From assembly GCA_905203305.1 (NCBI GenBank), contig CAJKVH010000006.1, forward strand, positions 1 to 64,000: a stretch of DNA of 64,000 bases, given 5' to 3'. How positions within the stretch are numbered: the stretch's first letter is position 1; each line of letters begins with the position of its first letter. This DNA is from an uncultured Eubacteriales bacterium (GTDB lineage Bacteria > Bacillota > Clostridia > TANB77 > CAG-508). Of this stretch, positions 8,641 through 17,635 are shown piece by piece. Position numbers and translations under genes: made by a program. Below the pieces are notes generated by a model that was not told the DNA's origin, made no database searches, and was given only the letters and a program-made list of their open reading frames with translations.

Positions 8641-10008
8641 TTAGTTTTCAACATTTAGTATAATGTTTTTCACACTTTCCACAATTAATTTTGTATTTGT
8701 TTTTTCTTTGATTTCTTTTGCAATTTTTTTATAAGCATGCATTACTGTCGAATGATCTCTTTTACCAAAATCCAATCCTATTTGTGGAAAACTCATGTTA
8801 GCAACTTCTCTACATAGATACATTGCTATTTGTCTTGGAAAAGCAATATCATTTGATCTTTTTTCACCAGCTAATTCTTTTTTATCTATACTAAAATATT
8901 TGGCAACTGTTTCTTGAATGTATTCTGAAGATATAACTTTTTCTTTTTTAGAAATAAATTCATTAATAACATTTTCAGCAAGTTCAATTGTAATTGGACT
9001 ATGTGTAAGAGAAGCACGAGCAACTATTTTATTAAATACACCTTCTAATTCACGAATATTTGAATCTATTTTTGTTGCAATATCAGCCAAAATTTCGTCA
9101 TCTATGATAATACTTTCATCTAGAGCTTTTTTTCTTAAGATTGCAACTCTTGTTTCATAATCAGGACAAGAAATATCTGCTAAAAGCCCCCATTCAAATC
9201 TTGATTTTAAACGTTCTTCAAGGAAAGGTAAATCTCTTGGAGGTTTATCACTTGAGATTATTATTTGTTTTCCATTCTCATATAAAGTATTAAAAGTATG
9301 GAAAAATTCTTCTTGAACACGCTCCTTTTTGGCAATAAATTGAATATCATCAATTAAAAGAGCATCTGCAGAACGATATTTATTTCTAAATGGATCATTT
9401 TTTCCTTCACGTATAGAATTTATTAGGTGGTTTGTAAATTTTTCAGATGTTACATAAACAATATTCATAGAACGATTATTTTGTAAAATTCTATTTCCAA
9501 CAGCTTGCATCAAGTGAGTTTTACCAAGACCAACTCCACCATAAATAAATAATGGATTATAAGTTTTTGCAGGGTTATCTCCAACTGCTAATGCTGCTGC
9601 ATGAGCGAATCTATTGTTATTTCCAACAACAAATGTTTCAAATGTATATTTGGGATTTAGACTTTGATTAGAATAATCGATTTCTTCGTTTTCGCTATTT
9701 TTTTCTTTGGATGAAATAATTATATTATTGTTTTCGTCTTTAGGTGTAAATGATTCAAGAGAATGCACTGAAAAAGTAATATTTCTATTAGTTATGTTTT
9801 GCAAAGCGTTAAGAATTAAACTTGCGTATCTATTTTCTAGCATATCTTTTTTATAATTTGTATCTGTCTGAAATACAATATTGGAATTATCTATACTTTC
9901 AATAACTAATTGATTTATATAAGTGTCAAAAAATATCGGGTTCATTTCTGGTCGTAATTGATTTCTAATTTGATCCATTAAGTCTTTTTTATCTAAATTT
10001 AGATTCAT
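8641..10008 (-). CDS. dnaA: Chromosomal replication initiator DnaA
   Basis: DnaA is the AAA+ protein that binds DnaA boxes and opens oriC. I start it at the ATG at 10008 (MNLNLDKKDL), which has AGAAAGGAG 7 bases upstream. The longer frame to 10056 would add 16 unlikely residues. This gives 455 residues: domain I, an acidic linker with NSENEE, domain III with Walker A GGVGLGKTH and Walker B ALLIDDIQF, and domain IV with the box-binding signature GKRDHSTVMHAYKKI. DnaA boxes lie on both sides, consistent with autoregulation. Confidence 0.98.
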   Translation of the reverse strand: MNLNLDKKDLMDQIRNQLRPEMNPIFFDTYINQLVIESIDNSNIVFQTDTNYKKDMLENRYASLILNALQNITNRNITFSVHSLESFTPKDENNNIIISSKEKNSENEEIDYSNQSLNPKYTFETFVVGNNNRFAHAAALAVGDNPAKTYNPLFIYGGVGLGKTHLMQAVGNRILQNNRSMNIVYVTSEKFTNHLINSIREGKNDPFRNKYRSADALLIDDIQFIAKKERVQEEFFHTFNTLYENGKQIIISSDKPPRDLPFLEERLKSRFEWGLLADISCPDYETRVAILRKKALDESIIIDDEILADIATKIDSNIRELEGVFNKIVARASLTHSPITIELAENVINEFISKKEKVISSEYIQETVAKYFSIDKKELAGEKRSNDIAFPRQIAMYLCREVANMSFPQIGLDFGKRDHSTVMHAYKKIAKEIKEKTNTKLIVESVKNIILNVEN

Positions 10009-10439
10009 AAAACATCTCCTTTCTAAAAAAATATATATTAATAAAAAATGTAACAAATTATGTAGAATTAGTCTATTTATTTTTTAATAAAAGTTATCCA
10101 CAAAGTTATCCACAAGTGTTGATAAGTTTGTAATATTTCAGTAAAAAACATCAGTCAATCCGAACATAAATTTATAGTTTAAAAGCTAGTAAATACAGGA
10201 TATTTGACTTTTTTACAAAAATAAAACAACACTGTAAAAATTGTTCACACAAACTGTTAATAAACTGTGGAAAACCTGTGTATAACTTTTATAAAATTTA
10301 CATTTTTTTGAAATATTATAATGATAAAAGTGTTATACAACATTTTTTTTGAAAATGCAACATAATTTAAAAAAATTATACAAAAAAAGAGCTCAAATGC
10401 TTATTTCCTTAAGGAGAATAAAAAAAATTGTAAATTTCA
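10009..10439. other. dnaA upstream region with a second DnaA-box cluster
   Basis: No gene. DnaA boxes TTATCCACA at 10094-10102 and 10106-10114 (12-base step), inverted TGTTGATAA at 10117-10125, and, farther out, TGTGGAAAA at 10266-10274 and TGTGTATAA at 10277-10285. Together with the dnaN-dnaA boxes this gives a bipartite origin flanking dnaA. I could not pin down the dnaA promoter. Confidence 0.75.
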
Positions 10440-10468
10440 TTGACTTTTTTTAAACTTTAAGATATAAT
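10440..10468 (+). promoter_or_regulatory. Promoter of the rpmH operon
   Basis: TTGACT at 10440-10445 and TATAAT at 10463-10468 with a 17-base spacer, about 100 bases ahead of rpmH. Confidence 0.85.
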
Positions 10469-10568
10469 ATTTTCACTTGCGTTTTTGTATTAATAAAGCA
10501 ATCGTAAGTAAAAATGAAAATTATATATAAAAATATATAAAAAATGTTAAAGTGGAGGTGTTTTAAAC

Positions 10569-10703
10569 ATGAAAAGAACTTTTCAACCAAAAAAGAGACA
10601 AAATAAAAAAGTACATGGATTTTTTGCTAGAATGTCAACAAGAGCTGGAAGAAACGTATTAAAAGCAAGAAGAGCAAAAGGAAGAAAAAGATTATGTGCT
10701 TAA
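10569..10703 (+). CDS. rpmH: 50S ribosomal protein L34
   Basis: The 44-residue, very basic protein begins MKRTFQPKKRQNKKVHGF and continues with the family motif ARMSTRAGRNVLKARRAKGRK. It belongs to the large ribosomal subunit. GTGGAGGTG precedes the ATG. The gene is too short for common ORF cut-offs but is unmistakable. It heads the conserved rpmH-rnpA-yidD-yidC-jag block transcribed away from dnaA, with its own consensus promoter. Confidence 0.97.
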   Translation: MKRTFQPKKRQNKKVHGFFARMSTRAGRNVLKARRAKGRKRLCA

Positions 10704-10716
10704 TATTTACACACAT

Positions 10717-10776
10717 TTGGGCTAATGTAAGCTAAGAAGATTGAAAAATCAAAAAAAGCTTATTTTTAGCCAAAGG
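10717..10776 (+). promoter_or_regulatory. Imperfect hairpin in the rpmH-rnpA leader
   Basis: GGCTAATGTAAGCT pairs, with an internal loop, to AGCTTATTTTTAGCC just before the rnpA ribosome binding site. It may lower rnpA translation or mark a processing site between the abundant rpmH message and rnpA. The function is inferred. Confidence 0.4.
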
Positions 10777-10786
10777 ATGTGAAAAA

Positions 10787-11137
10787 ATGAAAAAAACAAA
10801 AATGTTAAAGAAAAACTATGAATTTAGGCAAGTATTAACAAAAGGAGAATATTATACAGGAAATTATATAAAAGCATTTGTAAAAAAAAATAATAATCAA
10901 AACAATTTTTTAGGACTAGCAATAAGTACAAAAGCTGGAAAAGCCAATAAAAGAAACAGAATGAAAAGGCTTTTAAGAGAAAATTATAAAAATCTTGAAT
11001 ATAGTTTAAAAGATGGCTACAGTATAGTATTTCTAATAAAAAAAGATGTTAATATTGATGAAATAAAATTTGAAAATATAGAAAAAGATATGTATAAAAT
11101 ACTAAAAAAAGCTGAAATCATAGTATTGGATCAATAA
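10787..11137 (+). CDS. rnpA: Ribonuclease P protein component
   Basis: RnpA is the protein cofactor of the ribozyme that matures tRNA 5' ends. The 116 residues carry the RNR signature region as KANKRNRMKRLLRENYK. The N-terminus LKKNYEFRQVLTKG matches the usual start of the family. AAAGGATG precedes the ATG. Its stop overlaps the yidD start (ATGA-type coupling), so the two are co-translated. Confidence 0.96.
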   Translation: MKKTKMLKKNYEFRQVLTKGEYYTGNYIKAFVKKNNNQNNFLGLAISTKAGKANKRNRMKRLLRENYKNLEYSLKDGYSIVFLIKKDVNIDEIKFENIEKDMYKILKKAEIIVLDQ

Positions 11138-11355
11138 TGAAAAAAATAATAATAAAATTAATCAACTGGTATCAAAAAAATATATCATTATGGTTAGAAA
11201 GTAAAAATATAAGGTGTAAATATTATCCTACTTGCTCAGTGTATACAAAGCAAGCAATTGAAAAATATGGAGCCTTTAAAGGAATAATTTTAGGGGGAAT
11301 AAGAATTTTAAAATGCAATCCTTTATCTAAAGGAGGATATGACCCTTTAAAATAA
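11137..11355 (+). CDS. yidD: Membrane protein insertion efficiency factor YidD
   Basis: This 72-residue protein has the family pattern WYQKNISLWL, the cysteine motif CKYYPTCSVYTKQAIEKYG and the ending LKCNPLSKGGYDP. YidD is thought to help YidC-dependent insertion at the membrane. The start overlaps the rnpA stop by one base and yidC follows at 28 bases, as in most Firmicutes. Confidence 0.95.
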   Translation: MKKIIIKLINWYQKNISLWLESKNIRCKYYPTCSVYTKQAIEKYGAFKGIILGGIRILKCNPLSKGGYDPLK

Positions 11356-11383
11356 TCAAAATTCCGCAAAGTGGAGGGATTAT

Positions 11384-12340
11384 ATGATATCTTTTTTTGC
11401 AAACTTGTTTGGATATGTTTTGAATTTTTTGTATGAACTTATAGGAAATTACGGTTTAGCGATTATATTATTTTCTGTTTTAGTAAAAATAGCAATGCTG
11501 CCAATTTCAATAAGCCAGCAAAAAACAATGAAAAGTAGTCAAAAAATAAATGATGAAATGAAACAAATTCAATTCAAGTATAAAAATGATCCTGAAAAAT
11601 TAAACCAAGAGGTAATGGCATTATATAAAAGAGAAAAAATAAGTCCATTTTCAGGATGTTTTGGTGCAATTATACAAATAATATTGTTATTTGCAGTATT
11701 CTACTTAGTTAGATCACCACTCACATACATGAAAAAAGTTGATCCGGGTTTAATTGAAAAAATGGAATCTGTTGTTCAAGAACAAGGAAATTCAAGCAAT
11801 TATAAAGAAATAGCAGTAATAAATTACATGAACAAACAAGAAGATAAAAGTCAGGAACCCGTAAGTGAAGAGGAAAATAACAATGAACAAGAAGAAAATC
11901 AAAATGAAGAAAATTCATTTAATATAAATGATTACAAAGATGAAGCATATATAAATATGGACTTCCTTGGATTAGACTTAAGTAAAGTTCCAACAGAAGA
12001 TCTAGGAGACTTAAAAGTTCTTATAATTCCAGCACTATATGTAATATCATCATTTATATCTATAAAATTATCAACTAATATGACAAATAAAAAGAAAAAA
12101 GATGAAAAATTAATTAGTGATGGAACAAAAGGAAAAGTTGAGGAAGAATATGATGCAATGGAACAAGCAAATAAAAGTATGTCATGGTTTATGCCTTTAA
12201 TGTCTATATCAATTGCATGCATAGCACCATTAGGACTTGCGTTATATTGGCTTGTAAATAACATTTTAATGATTTTTGAAAGATTATTCTTAGATAAATT
12301 TTTAAAAGATGAAAAAGAGGAGGCAAAAAATAATGCCTAA
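11384..12340 (+). CDS. yidC: YidC/Oxa1-type membrane protein insertase
   Basis: YidC inserts and folds membrane proteins with or without SecYEG. The 318 residues contain the conserved core (YGLAIILFSVLVKIAMLPIS near residue 25, an inside coiled loop, and the C-terminal helices SMSWFMPLMSIS and LGLALYWLVNN). A Glu/Gln/Asn-rich acidic loop at about residues 140-190 is longer than in typical Gram-positive YidC. I see no lipobox cysteine at the N-terminus. GGAGGG precedes the ATG, and jag overlaps the last 8 bases. Confidence 0.94.
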   Translation: MISFFANLFGYVLNFLYELIGNYGLAIILFSVLVKIAMLPISISQQKTMKSSQKINDEMKQIQFKYKNDPEKLNQEVMALYKREKISPFSGCFGAIIQIILLFAVFYLVRSPLTYMKKVDPGLIEKMESVVQEQGNSSNYKEIAVINYMNKQEDKSQEPVSEEENNNEQEENQNEENSFNINDYKDEAYINMDFLGLDLSKVPTEDLGDLKVLIIPALYVISSFISIKLSTNMTNKKKKDEKLISDGTKGKVEEEYDAMEQANKSMSWFMPLMSISIACIAPLGLALYWLVNNILMIFERLFLDKFLKDEKEEAKNNA

Positions 12341-13043
12341 AAATAGTATTATTTCGGAAGGAAACACAACAAATGAAGCAATAGAAAAAGGCTTAAAAAT
12401 ACTTAATGTTTCTAAAAATATGGTTAATATAAAAGTTTTAGAAAATGAAGAAAAAAGAAGTTTTTTCAGTATTTTAGCACCTAGAGTTGTAAAAGTAGAA
12501 TTAACTCTAAAAGAAAATGAAGATGATAAAAAAGAAAATATAGAAGAAAGACATATAAAAAAGGAAAAAACACCAGTATCATCAGAAAATATTGAAAAAG
12601 CAAAATTAAATGTAAAAACATTTTTAGATGAATTTTTAAAACAAATAGGAAATGATACAACATATAAAATTGAAAATGATGAATTTGGGTTAAGAGTAGA
12701 AATAAATGGTGAAGGATCAGGGATACTTATTGGGTATAGAGGAGAAACACTATATGCTCTACAAACATTAATTTCATCAATTGCAGGAAGAAATTGTGAT
12801 GAAAAAATAAGAGTTTTATTAGATATTGAAAACTACAAAGAAAAAAGAGAAAAAACACTAGAAACTCTTGCATTAAGACTTGCAAAGACAGTAGAAAAAA
12901 CAGGAAAACCGGTAAAATTAGAACCAATGCAAGCTTATGAAAGAAAAATAATTCATTCCGCATTACAAGAATCAGAAAAAGTAAAGACAGAAAGTATTGG
13001 TGAAGAACCAAGAAGAAGAATAGTAATAAGTTTAAAAAAATAA
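12333..13043 (+). CDS. jag: RNA-binding protein KhpB/Jag
   Basis: The start at 12333 (MPKNSIISEG) has GAGGAGG 8 bases upstream and overlaps the yidC stop, so I prefer it to an in-frame ATG at 12309. The order is Jag-N (residues 1-50), a Lys/Glu linker, a KH domain containing GSGILIGYRGETLYALQ, and R3H with the run EPMQAYERKIIHSAL. The family binds RNA and affects cell elongation and division. It closes the rpmH operon, followed by a terminator. Confidence 0.95.
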   Translation: MPKNSIISEGNTTNEAIEKGLKILNVSKNMVNIKVLENEEKRSFFSILAPRVVKVELTLKENEDDKKENIEERHIKKEKTPVSSENIEKAKLNVKTFLDEFLKQIGNDTTYKIENDEFGLRVEINGEGSGILIGYRGETLYALQTLISSIAGRNCDEKIRVLLDIENYKEKREKTLETLALRLAKTVEKTGKPVKLEPMQAYERKIIHSALQESEKVKTESIGEEPRRRIVISLKK

Positions 13044-13052
13044 TAAAAAATC

Positions 13053-13109
13053 AGAAGTCAAAGTTCCGATTTTAATCTCAAAAGATTAATGGAATTTTGA
13101 CTTCTTTTT
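13053..13109 (+). terminator. Terminator after jag
   Basis: AGAAGTCAAA and TTTTGACTTCT form the outer stem of a long hairpin ending in TTTTT. mnmE starts 23 bases later, so some read-through is likely. Confidence 0.8.
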
Positions 13110-13131
13110 ATGAAAAAGAAAGGAGAAAATA

Positions 13132-14500
13132 ATGAGTACAATAGCTTCAATCTCTACGGCTCCACGGAATTGGAGGAATAGGAATAATAAGGATGAGTGG
13201 AAAAAATACATTTGAAATTTTAGAAAAAATATTTATTGCAAAAAATCCAAAAGATATATCTAAAATACCAGGATACACAATGCAATACGGAAATATTGTA
13301 GAAAATGGTAAAATTATAGATGAGGTACTGGTATCATATTTTAAGGCTCCAAAAAGCTATACGACTGAAAATATGTGTGAAATAAATTCACATGGTGGAA
13401 ATATTGTAATGAAAAAAATACTAGAATTATGTTTAAAAAATGGTGCAGATTTAGCAGAGCCAGGGGAATTTACAAAAAGGGCTTTCTTAAACGGAAGAAT
13501 TGATTTATCTCAAGCAGAATCAGTAATTGATATAATAAATGCTAAATCAGATAGAGAGGCAAAAGAAGGAATTAAGCAATTAGAGGGATATTTAGCTGAT
13601 GAAATAAGAAAAATAAAAAGTGGAATTTTAGATGTAATGACAAATATAGAAGTTTCGATTGATTATCCTGAATATGATACTCCAGAAGTACTAGAGGAAG
13701 AATTAAAAGAAAAACTTAATGATACTTTAAATAAATTAATTAAACTTGAAAAATCATTTGATAATGGAAAATTAATAAAAGAAGGGATAAGAACAGCCAT
13801 AATAGGAAAGCCAAATGCTGGTAAATCTTCACTTTTAAATGCAATTTTAAAAGAAGAAAGAGCAATTGTTACAGAATATGAGGGAACAACAAGAGATACA
13901 ATTGAAGAATTTGTCAATATAAATGGAATACCACTAAAATTAATTGATACAGCAGGTATAAGAAATACTGAAAATGCAGTAGAAAAAATAGGAATTGAAA
14001 GATCTATAAAATATGCAAAAGAAGCAGATTTAGTTATTTTAATAATAGATGCAAGTAAAAAGCTAAGTGATGAAGATATTGAAATATTAGGATTTGTAGA
14101 GCCAAAGAAAACAATTATTATCTTAAATAAAATGGATTTAGAGCAAAAGGTAGATGTGAATGAAAAAGAAATATCAAAATTTCAAAATATTATTAAAATA
14201 TCAGCATTAAAAAAAGAAGGAATAGAAGATTTGTATGAAAAGATCGGAAATATGTTTAATTTAAATCAAATAAATGTAGATAGTGATATTGTGATTACAA
14301 ATCAAAGACATAAATGTCAGATAGAAAAAGCTATAAAAAATTTAAATTTAGCATTAGAAAGTTTAGAAAAAAATATGCCAATAGATATTGTAGCAATAAG
14401 TTTAAAAGATGTTTTAAGTGATTTAGGAGAAATTACAGGAGAAGAAGCAAGTGAAGAAATTATAAATGAAATTTTTTCAAGATTTTGTTTAGGAAAATAA
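13132..14500 (+). CDS. mnmE: tRNA modification GTPase MnmE, needs +1 shift at a CGG codon
   Basis: MnmE works with MnmG to put (carboxymethyl)aminomethyl groups on wobble uridine of several tRNAs. The ATG at 13132 (AAAGGAG upstream) gives MSTIASISTAP and then reaches CGG at 13165-13167. Ignoring the C at 13165 makes the next codon GGA and restores the conserved STAPGIGGIGIIRMSG start. The joined protein is 455 residues, the normal family length. The G domain has GKPNAGKSS, a switch with EGTTRDT and DTAGIR, and the protein ends with FCLGK. Without the shift, reading ends at a TGA 16 codons on. An ORF starting at 13193 would lack the folate-binding N-terminus. Confidence 0.93.
13165..13168 (+). 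other. Recoding site CGGA in mnmE
   Basis: In-frame codon 12 reads CCA CGG AAT. The expected protein has Pro-Gly here, which is obtained if the C is skipped or CGGA is read as one glycine codon. Confidence 0.85.
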
Positions 14501-14738
14501 TATTAAAACGACGAATTAAAAACAAAAATAAGACGCTTTTATATCAAAAATGAATAACTTGTTTGATAAAAACAAAAACGGCTTAAAAACGAATATAATA
14601 AAAATATGCTAAACATAGTATAATTATCAAAAAGAACAACAAAATTATGTAAACAAAACAAAATTTCTTGTTCCACGTAAAAATTGGAAAAATATAGTAT
14701 ATTTAATTGGACTATAAAATTAAGGAGGAAAAAATATA
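14501..14738. other. mnmE-mnmG intergenic region
   Basis: No coding potential seen. It contains a partial parS-like site (14669-14684) and the mnmG ribosome binding site TAAGGAGG. No terminator or consensus promoter is clear. Confidence 0.5.
14669..14684. other. Possible parS half-site
   Basis: The sequence TGTTCCACGTAAAAAT matches the parS consensus TGTTNCACGTGAAACA at 12 of 15 fixed positions, with a perfect left half and an imperfect right half. Its position near parA-parB fits, but no full match was found elsewhere in the window. Confidence 0.35.
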
Positions 14739-16614
14739 ATGAGTTATGTAGCAGGAGATTATGACATAGCAGTAATTGGTGCAGGGCATGCAGGATGTGA
14801 AGCAGCATTAGCAGCAGCAAGAATGGGAATGAAAACATTGGTATTTTCAATAAGTTTAGAAGCTGTTGCTAATATGCCATGTAATCCACACATAGGAGGA
14901 AGCTCTAAAGGGCACTTAGTAAGAGAAATTGATTGCCTTGGTGGAGAAATGGGAAAAAATATAGATAAAACAATGATACAAATAAAAATGTTAAATACAT
15001 CAAAGGGTCCAGCAGTACATTCTTTAAGAGCACAAGCGGATAGAAAAAGATATCAAATGGAAATGAAACATACTTTAGAAAAACAAGAAAACCTGGAATT
15101 AAAACAAGCTGAAATTGTAAATATAGGTGTAGAAGAACGGAAAAGTAAAATGGGTTGAAACTGATGTTGGAGCAATATATAATGTAAAAAGCATAATTGT
15201 AGCCACAGGAACATATTTAGAAGGAAAAATATTTATTGGCGACTACTCAAAAGAAAGTGGACCAGATGGAGTATTTGCAGCAAACAAATTAGCTAAGTGT
15301 TTTGAAAAACTAGGAATTGAAATGATAAGATTTAAAACTGGGACACCTGCAAGAATTAATAGAAAAAGTATAGATTTTAGTAAAATGGAAGTACAAAAAG
15401 GAGACAGTGACATTGTTCCATTTTCATTAGATGATGAAATAAAAGAATTTGAACAACAAGATTGTTATTTAACATACACAAACGAAAAAACACATGAAAT
15501 AATAAGAAACAATTTACATCGTTCTCCATTATATGCGGGAAAAATTGAAGGAACAGGACCAAGATATTGTCCATCAATAGAAGATAAAGTTGTAAGATTT
15601 AGTGATAAACCAAGACATCAAGTATTTATAGAACCAATTGGATTAGATACAGACGAAATGTATGCACAAGGAATGAGTTCATCATTGCCAGAAGATGTAC
15701 AAATTGAAATGTATAGAACTTTACCAGGACTAGAACACTGCGAATTTACAAGACCAGCTTATGCTATAGAATATGATTCAATAGATCCATCAAAATTAAA
15801 ATTATCTCTTGAATATAAAGATATAGATGGATTATTCTTTGCAGGACAAACAAATGGAACATCAGGATATGAAGAAGCAGCTTGCCAAGGACTTATTGCA
15901 GGAATTAACAGTAGTTTAAAAATAAAAGGAAAAGATCCTGTAATATTGGATAGAACACAAGGATATATTGGTGTTTTAATAGATGATATAGTAACAAAGG
16001 GAACTAATGAGCCATATAGAATGATGACATCAAGAGCAGAATATAGATTATTATTACGTCAAGATAATGCAGATTTAAGACTTACAGAAATAGGCCATGA
16101 TGTAGGATTAATTTCGCCTGAAAGATATGAAAGATTTTTAAAGAAAAAAGAAAATATTGAAAAAGAAATAGAAAGACTAAGAAAAACTATTGTAAAACCA
16201 ACAAAAGAAGTAAATAAATTTTTAGAAGAAAAAGGAACAACTAAATTATCAACAGGTTCAAAGCTTTCAGAAATATTAAAAAGAACAGAAATAAGATATA
16301 AAGATTTAAAAGAAATTGATACAGAAATGCCAGATCTTTCAGCTCAAGAAAAAGAAGAAGTTGAAATACAAATAAAATATGAAGGATATATTAAAATGGA
16401 AGAAGAACAAGTTGAAAAATTCAAAAAAATGGAAAGTAAAGCACTTTCTGAAGATATATCTTATCAAGAAATAAAAGGTTTAAGCTTAGAAGCAAGACAA
16501 AAACTAGATAAAATAAAGCCATTATCTATTGGACAGGCTTCAAGAATATCAGGCGTTTCACCAGCCGATATAAATGTACTTTTAATTTATTTACAAATGA
16601 AAAATAAATCATAA
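14739..16614 (+). CDS. mnmG: tRNA modification enzyme MnmG (GidA), needs +1 shift at a CGG codon
   Basis: MnmG is the FAD-dependent partner of MnmE. The ATG at 14739 follows TAAGGAGG and opens with AVIGAGHAGCEAALAAARMG, the FAD-binding motif. At 15138-15140 the frame meets CGG, after which the unshifted frame stops at a TGA six codons later. Skipping the C gives Glu-Gly-Lys-Val-Lys-Trp-Val-Glu and runs into VATGTYLEGKIFIGDYSKESGPDG and the rest, 624 residues in all, the normal family length. FKTGTPARI and the C-terminal helical tRNA-binding domain are intact. rsmG follows at 15 bases. Confidence 0.93.
15138..15141 (+). other. Recoding site CGGA in mnmG
   Basis: In-frame codon 134 reads GAA CGG AAA. 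The continuing MnmG frame is the +1 frame, beginning with GGA (Gly). Confidence 0.85.
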
Positions 16615-16629
16615 GAAAGGATGTATTAA

Positions 16630-17349
16630 ATGGAAAAAGATTTTTCAGAAAGGTTAAAAGAATTATTAAAAGAAATAAATATAGAGATAGATGAAAAAGA
16701 AGTAAATGATTTTTATGAATACATGACAGAATTAATAGAATGGAATAAAAAAATAAATTTAACAGCTATAACCGATCCAAATGATATAATTTTAAAACAT
16801 TTTGTTGACTGTTTAACAATAAATAAATACATAAAAAATGACAATAAAGTGGTAGATATAGGGACAGGCGCGGGTTTTCCAGGAATACCACTTGCAATTA
16901 TGAATAGTAAAACTAACTTTACATTAGTAGATTCATTAAATAAAAGAATAAATTTTTTAAATGAGATAATTAATAAAATAGAATTAAAAAATGTAGAGGC
17001 TGTACATTCAAGAGCAGAGGAATTTGGACAAAATAAACTATATAGAGAAAAGTATGATATTGCAGTATCAAGAGCAGTTGCAAATTTAAGTGTATTATTA
17101 GAATACCTATTACCAGCAGTAAAGGTTGGAGGAAAAGTAATTTGTATGAAAGGAAGCCAAGTTGAAGAAGAAATAAATGATGCAAAGTTTGCAATAAAAG
17201 AACTTGGTGGAAAAATAATATCAAGAGAAGAATTTTGTTTGCCAGATACAGATATGAAGAGAAATATTATTATAATTGAAAAAATAAAAAATACACACAA
17301 AAAATATCCAAGAAAAGCTGGAACACCATCAAAAATGCCATTAAGATAG
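16630..17349 (+). CDS. rsmG: 16S rRNA (guanine527-N7)-methyltransferase RsmG
   Basis: RsmG (GidB) methylates G527 in 16S rRNA using S-adenosylmethionine. The 239 residues include the SAM motif VVDIGTGAGFPGIPLAI near residue 75, followed by LVDSLNKRINFL, SRAVANL and CMKGSQVEEE. AAAGGATG precedes the ATG 15 bases after mnmG, so it is translated from the same message. A terminator follows directly. Confidence 0.96.
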   Translation: MEKDFSERLKELLKEINIEIDEKEVNDFYEYMTELIEWNKKINLTAITDPNDIILKHFVDCLTINKYIKNDNKVVDIGTGAGFPGIPLAIMNSKTNFTLVDSLNKRINFLNEIINKIELKNVEAVHSRAEEFGQNKLYREKYDIAVSRAVANLSVLLEYLLPAVKVGGKVICMKGSQVEEEINDAKFAIKELGGKIISREEFCLPDTDMKRNIIIIEKIKNTHKKYPRKAGTPSKMPLR

Positions 17350-17356
17350 AATAAGA

Positions 17357-17394
17357 AAATAGAAACAATTTTTACTAATTGTTTCTATTTTTTT
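17357..17394 (+). terminator. Terminator after rsmG
   Basis: AATAGAAACAATT / AATTGTTTCTATT stem with a short loop and a T7 run. Confidence 0.9.
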
Positions 17395-17448
17395 GTGGAA
17401 CAAAATTTGAAATATATTGAAATATGTAGATTTAAGTTAAATGTGTTA

Positions 17449-17475
17449 TGTCGAAAAATGTCGAATTTTGTCGAA
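17449..17475 (+). promoter_or_regulatory. Three perfect Spo0A-type boxes upstream of parA
   Basis: TGTCGAA occurs at 17449-17455, 17459-17465 and 17469-17475, all on the plus strand and exactly 10 bases apart, so on one face of the helix. They sit 63 bases upstream of the parA -35. Binding by Spo0A is inferred from the motif. Confidence 0.65.
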
Positions 17476-17538
17476 AATAAATTGCAAAAATAAAAATATT
17501 TATAGATAAAAATTTTTAGAAAAAATGAAAAAATCATA

Positions 17539-17567
17539 TTGACATATAGTAAATATTTGTATATTAT
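17539..17567 (+). promoter_or_regulatory. Promoter of parA-parB
   Basis: TTGACA (17539-17544), a 17-base spacer and TATTAT (17562-17567), about 70 bases before the parA start. Confidence 0.8.
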
Positions 17568-17635
17568 TAAGTATATTAAATTGAGAAAGAACAGTTAACA
17601 TAAACAAAAAGGATAAAGCAAATGGAGGGAGCAAA

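Noticed and set aside
10008..10056. Longer dnaA start
   Set aside because: The 16 extra residues overlap the ribosome binding site of the ATG at 10008 and are not family-like.
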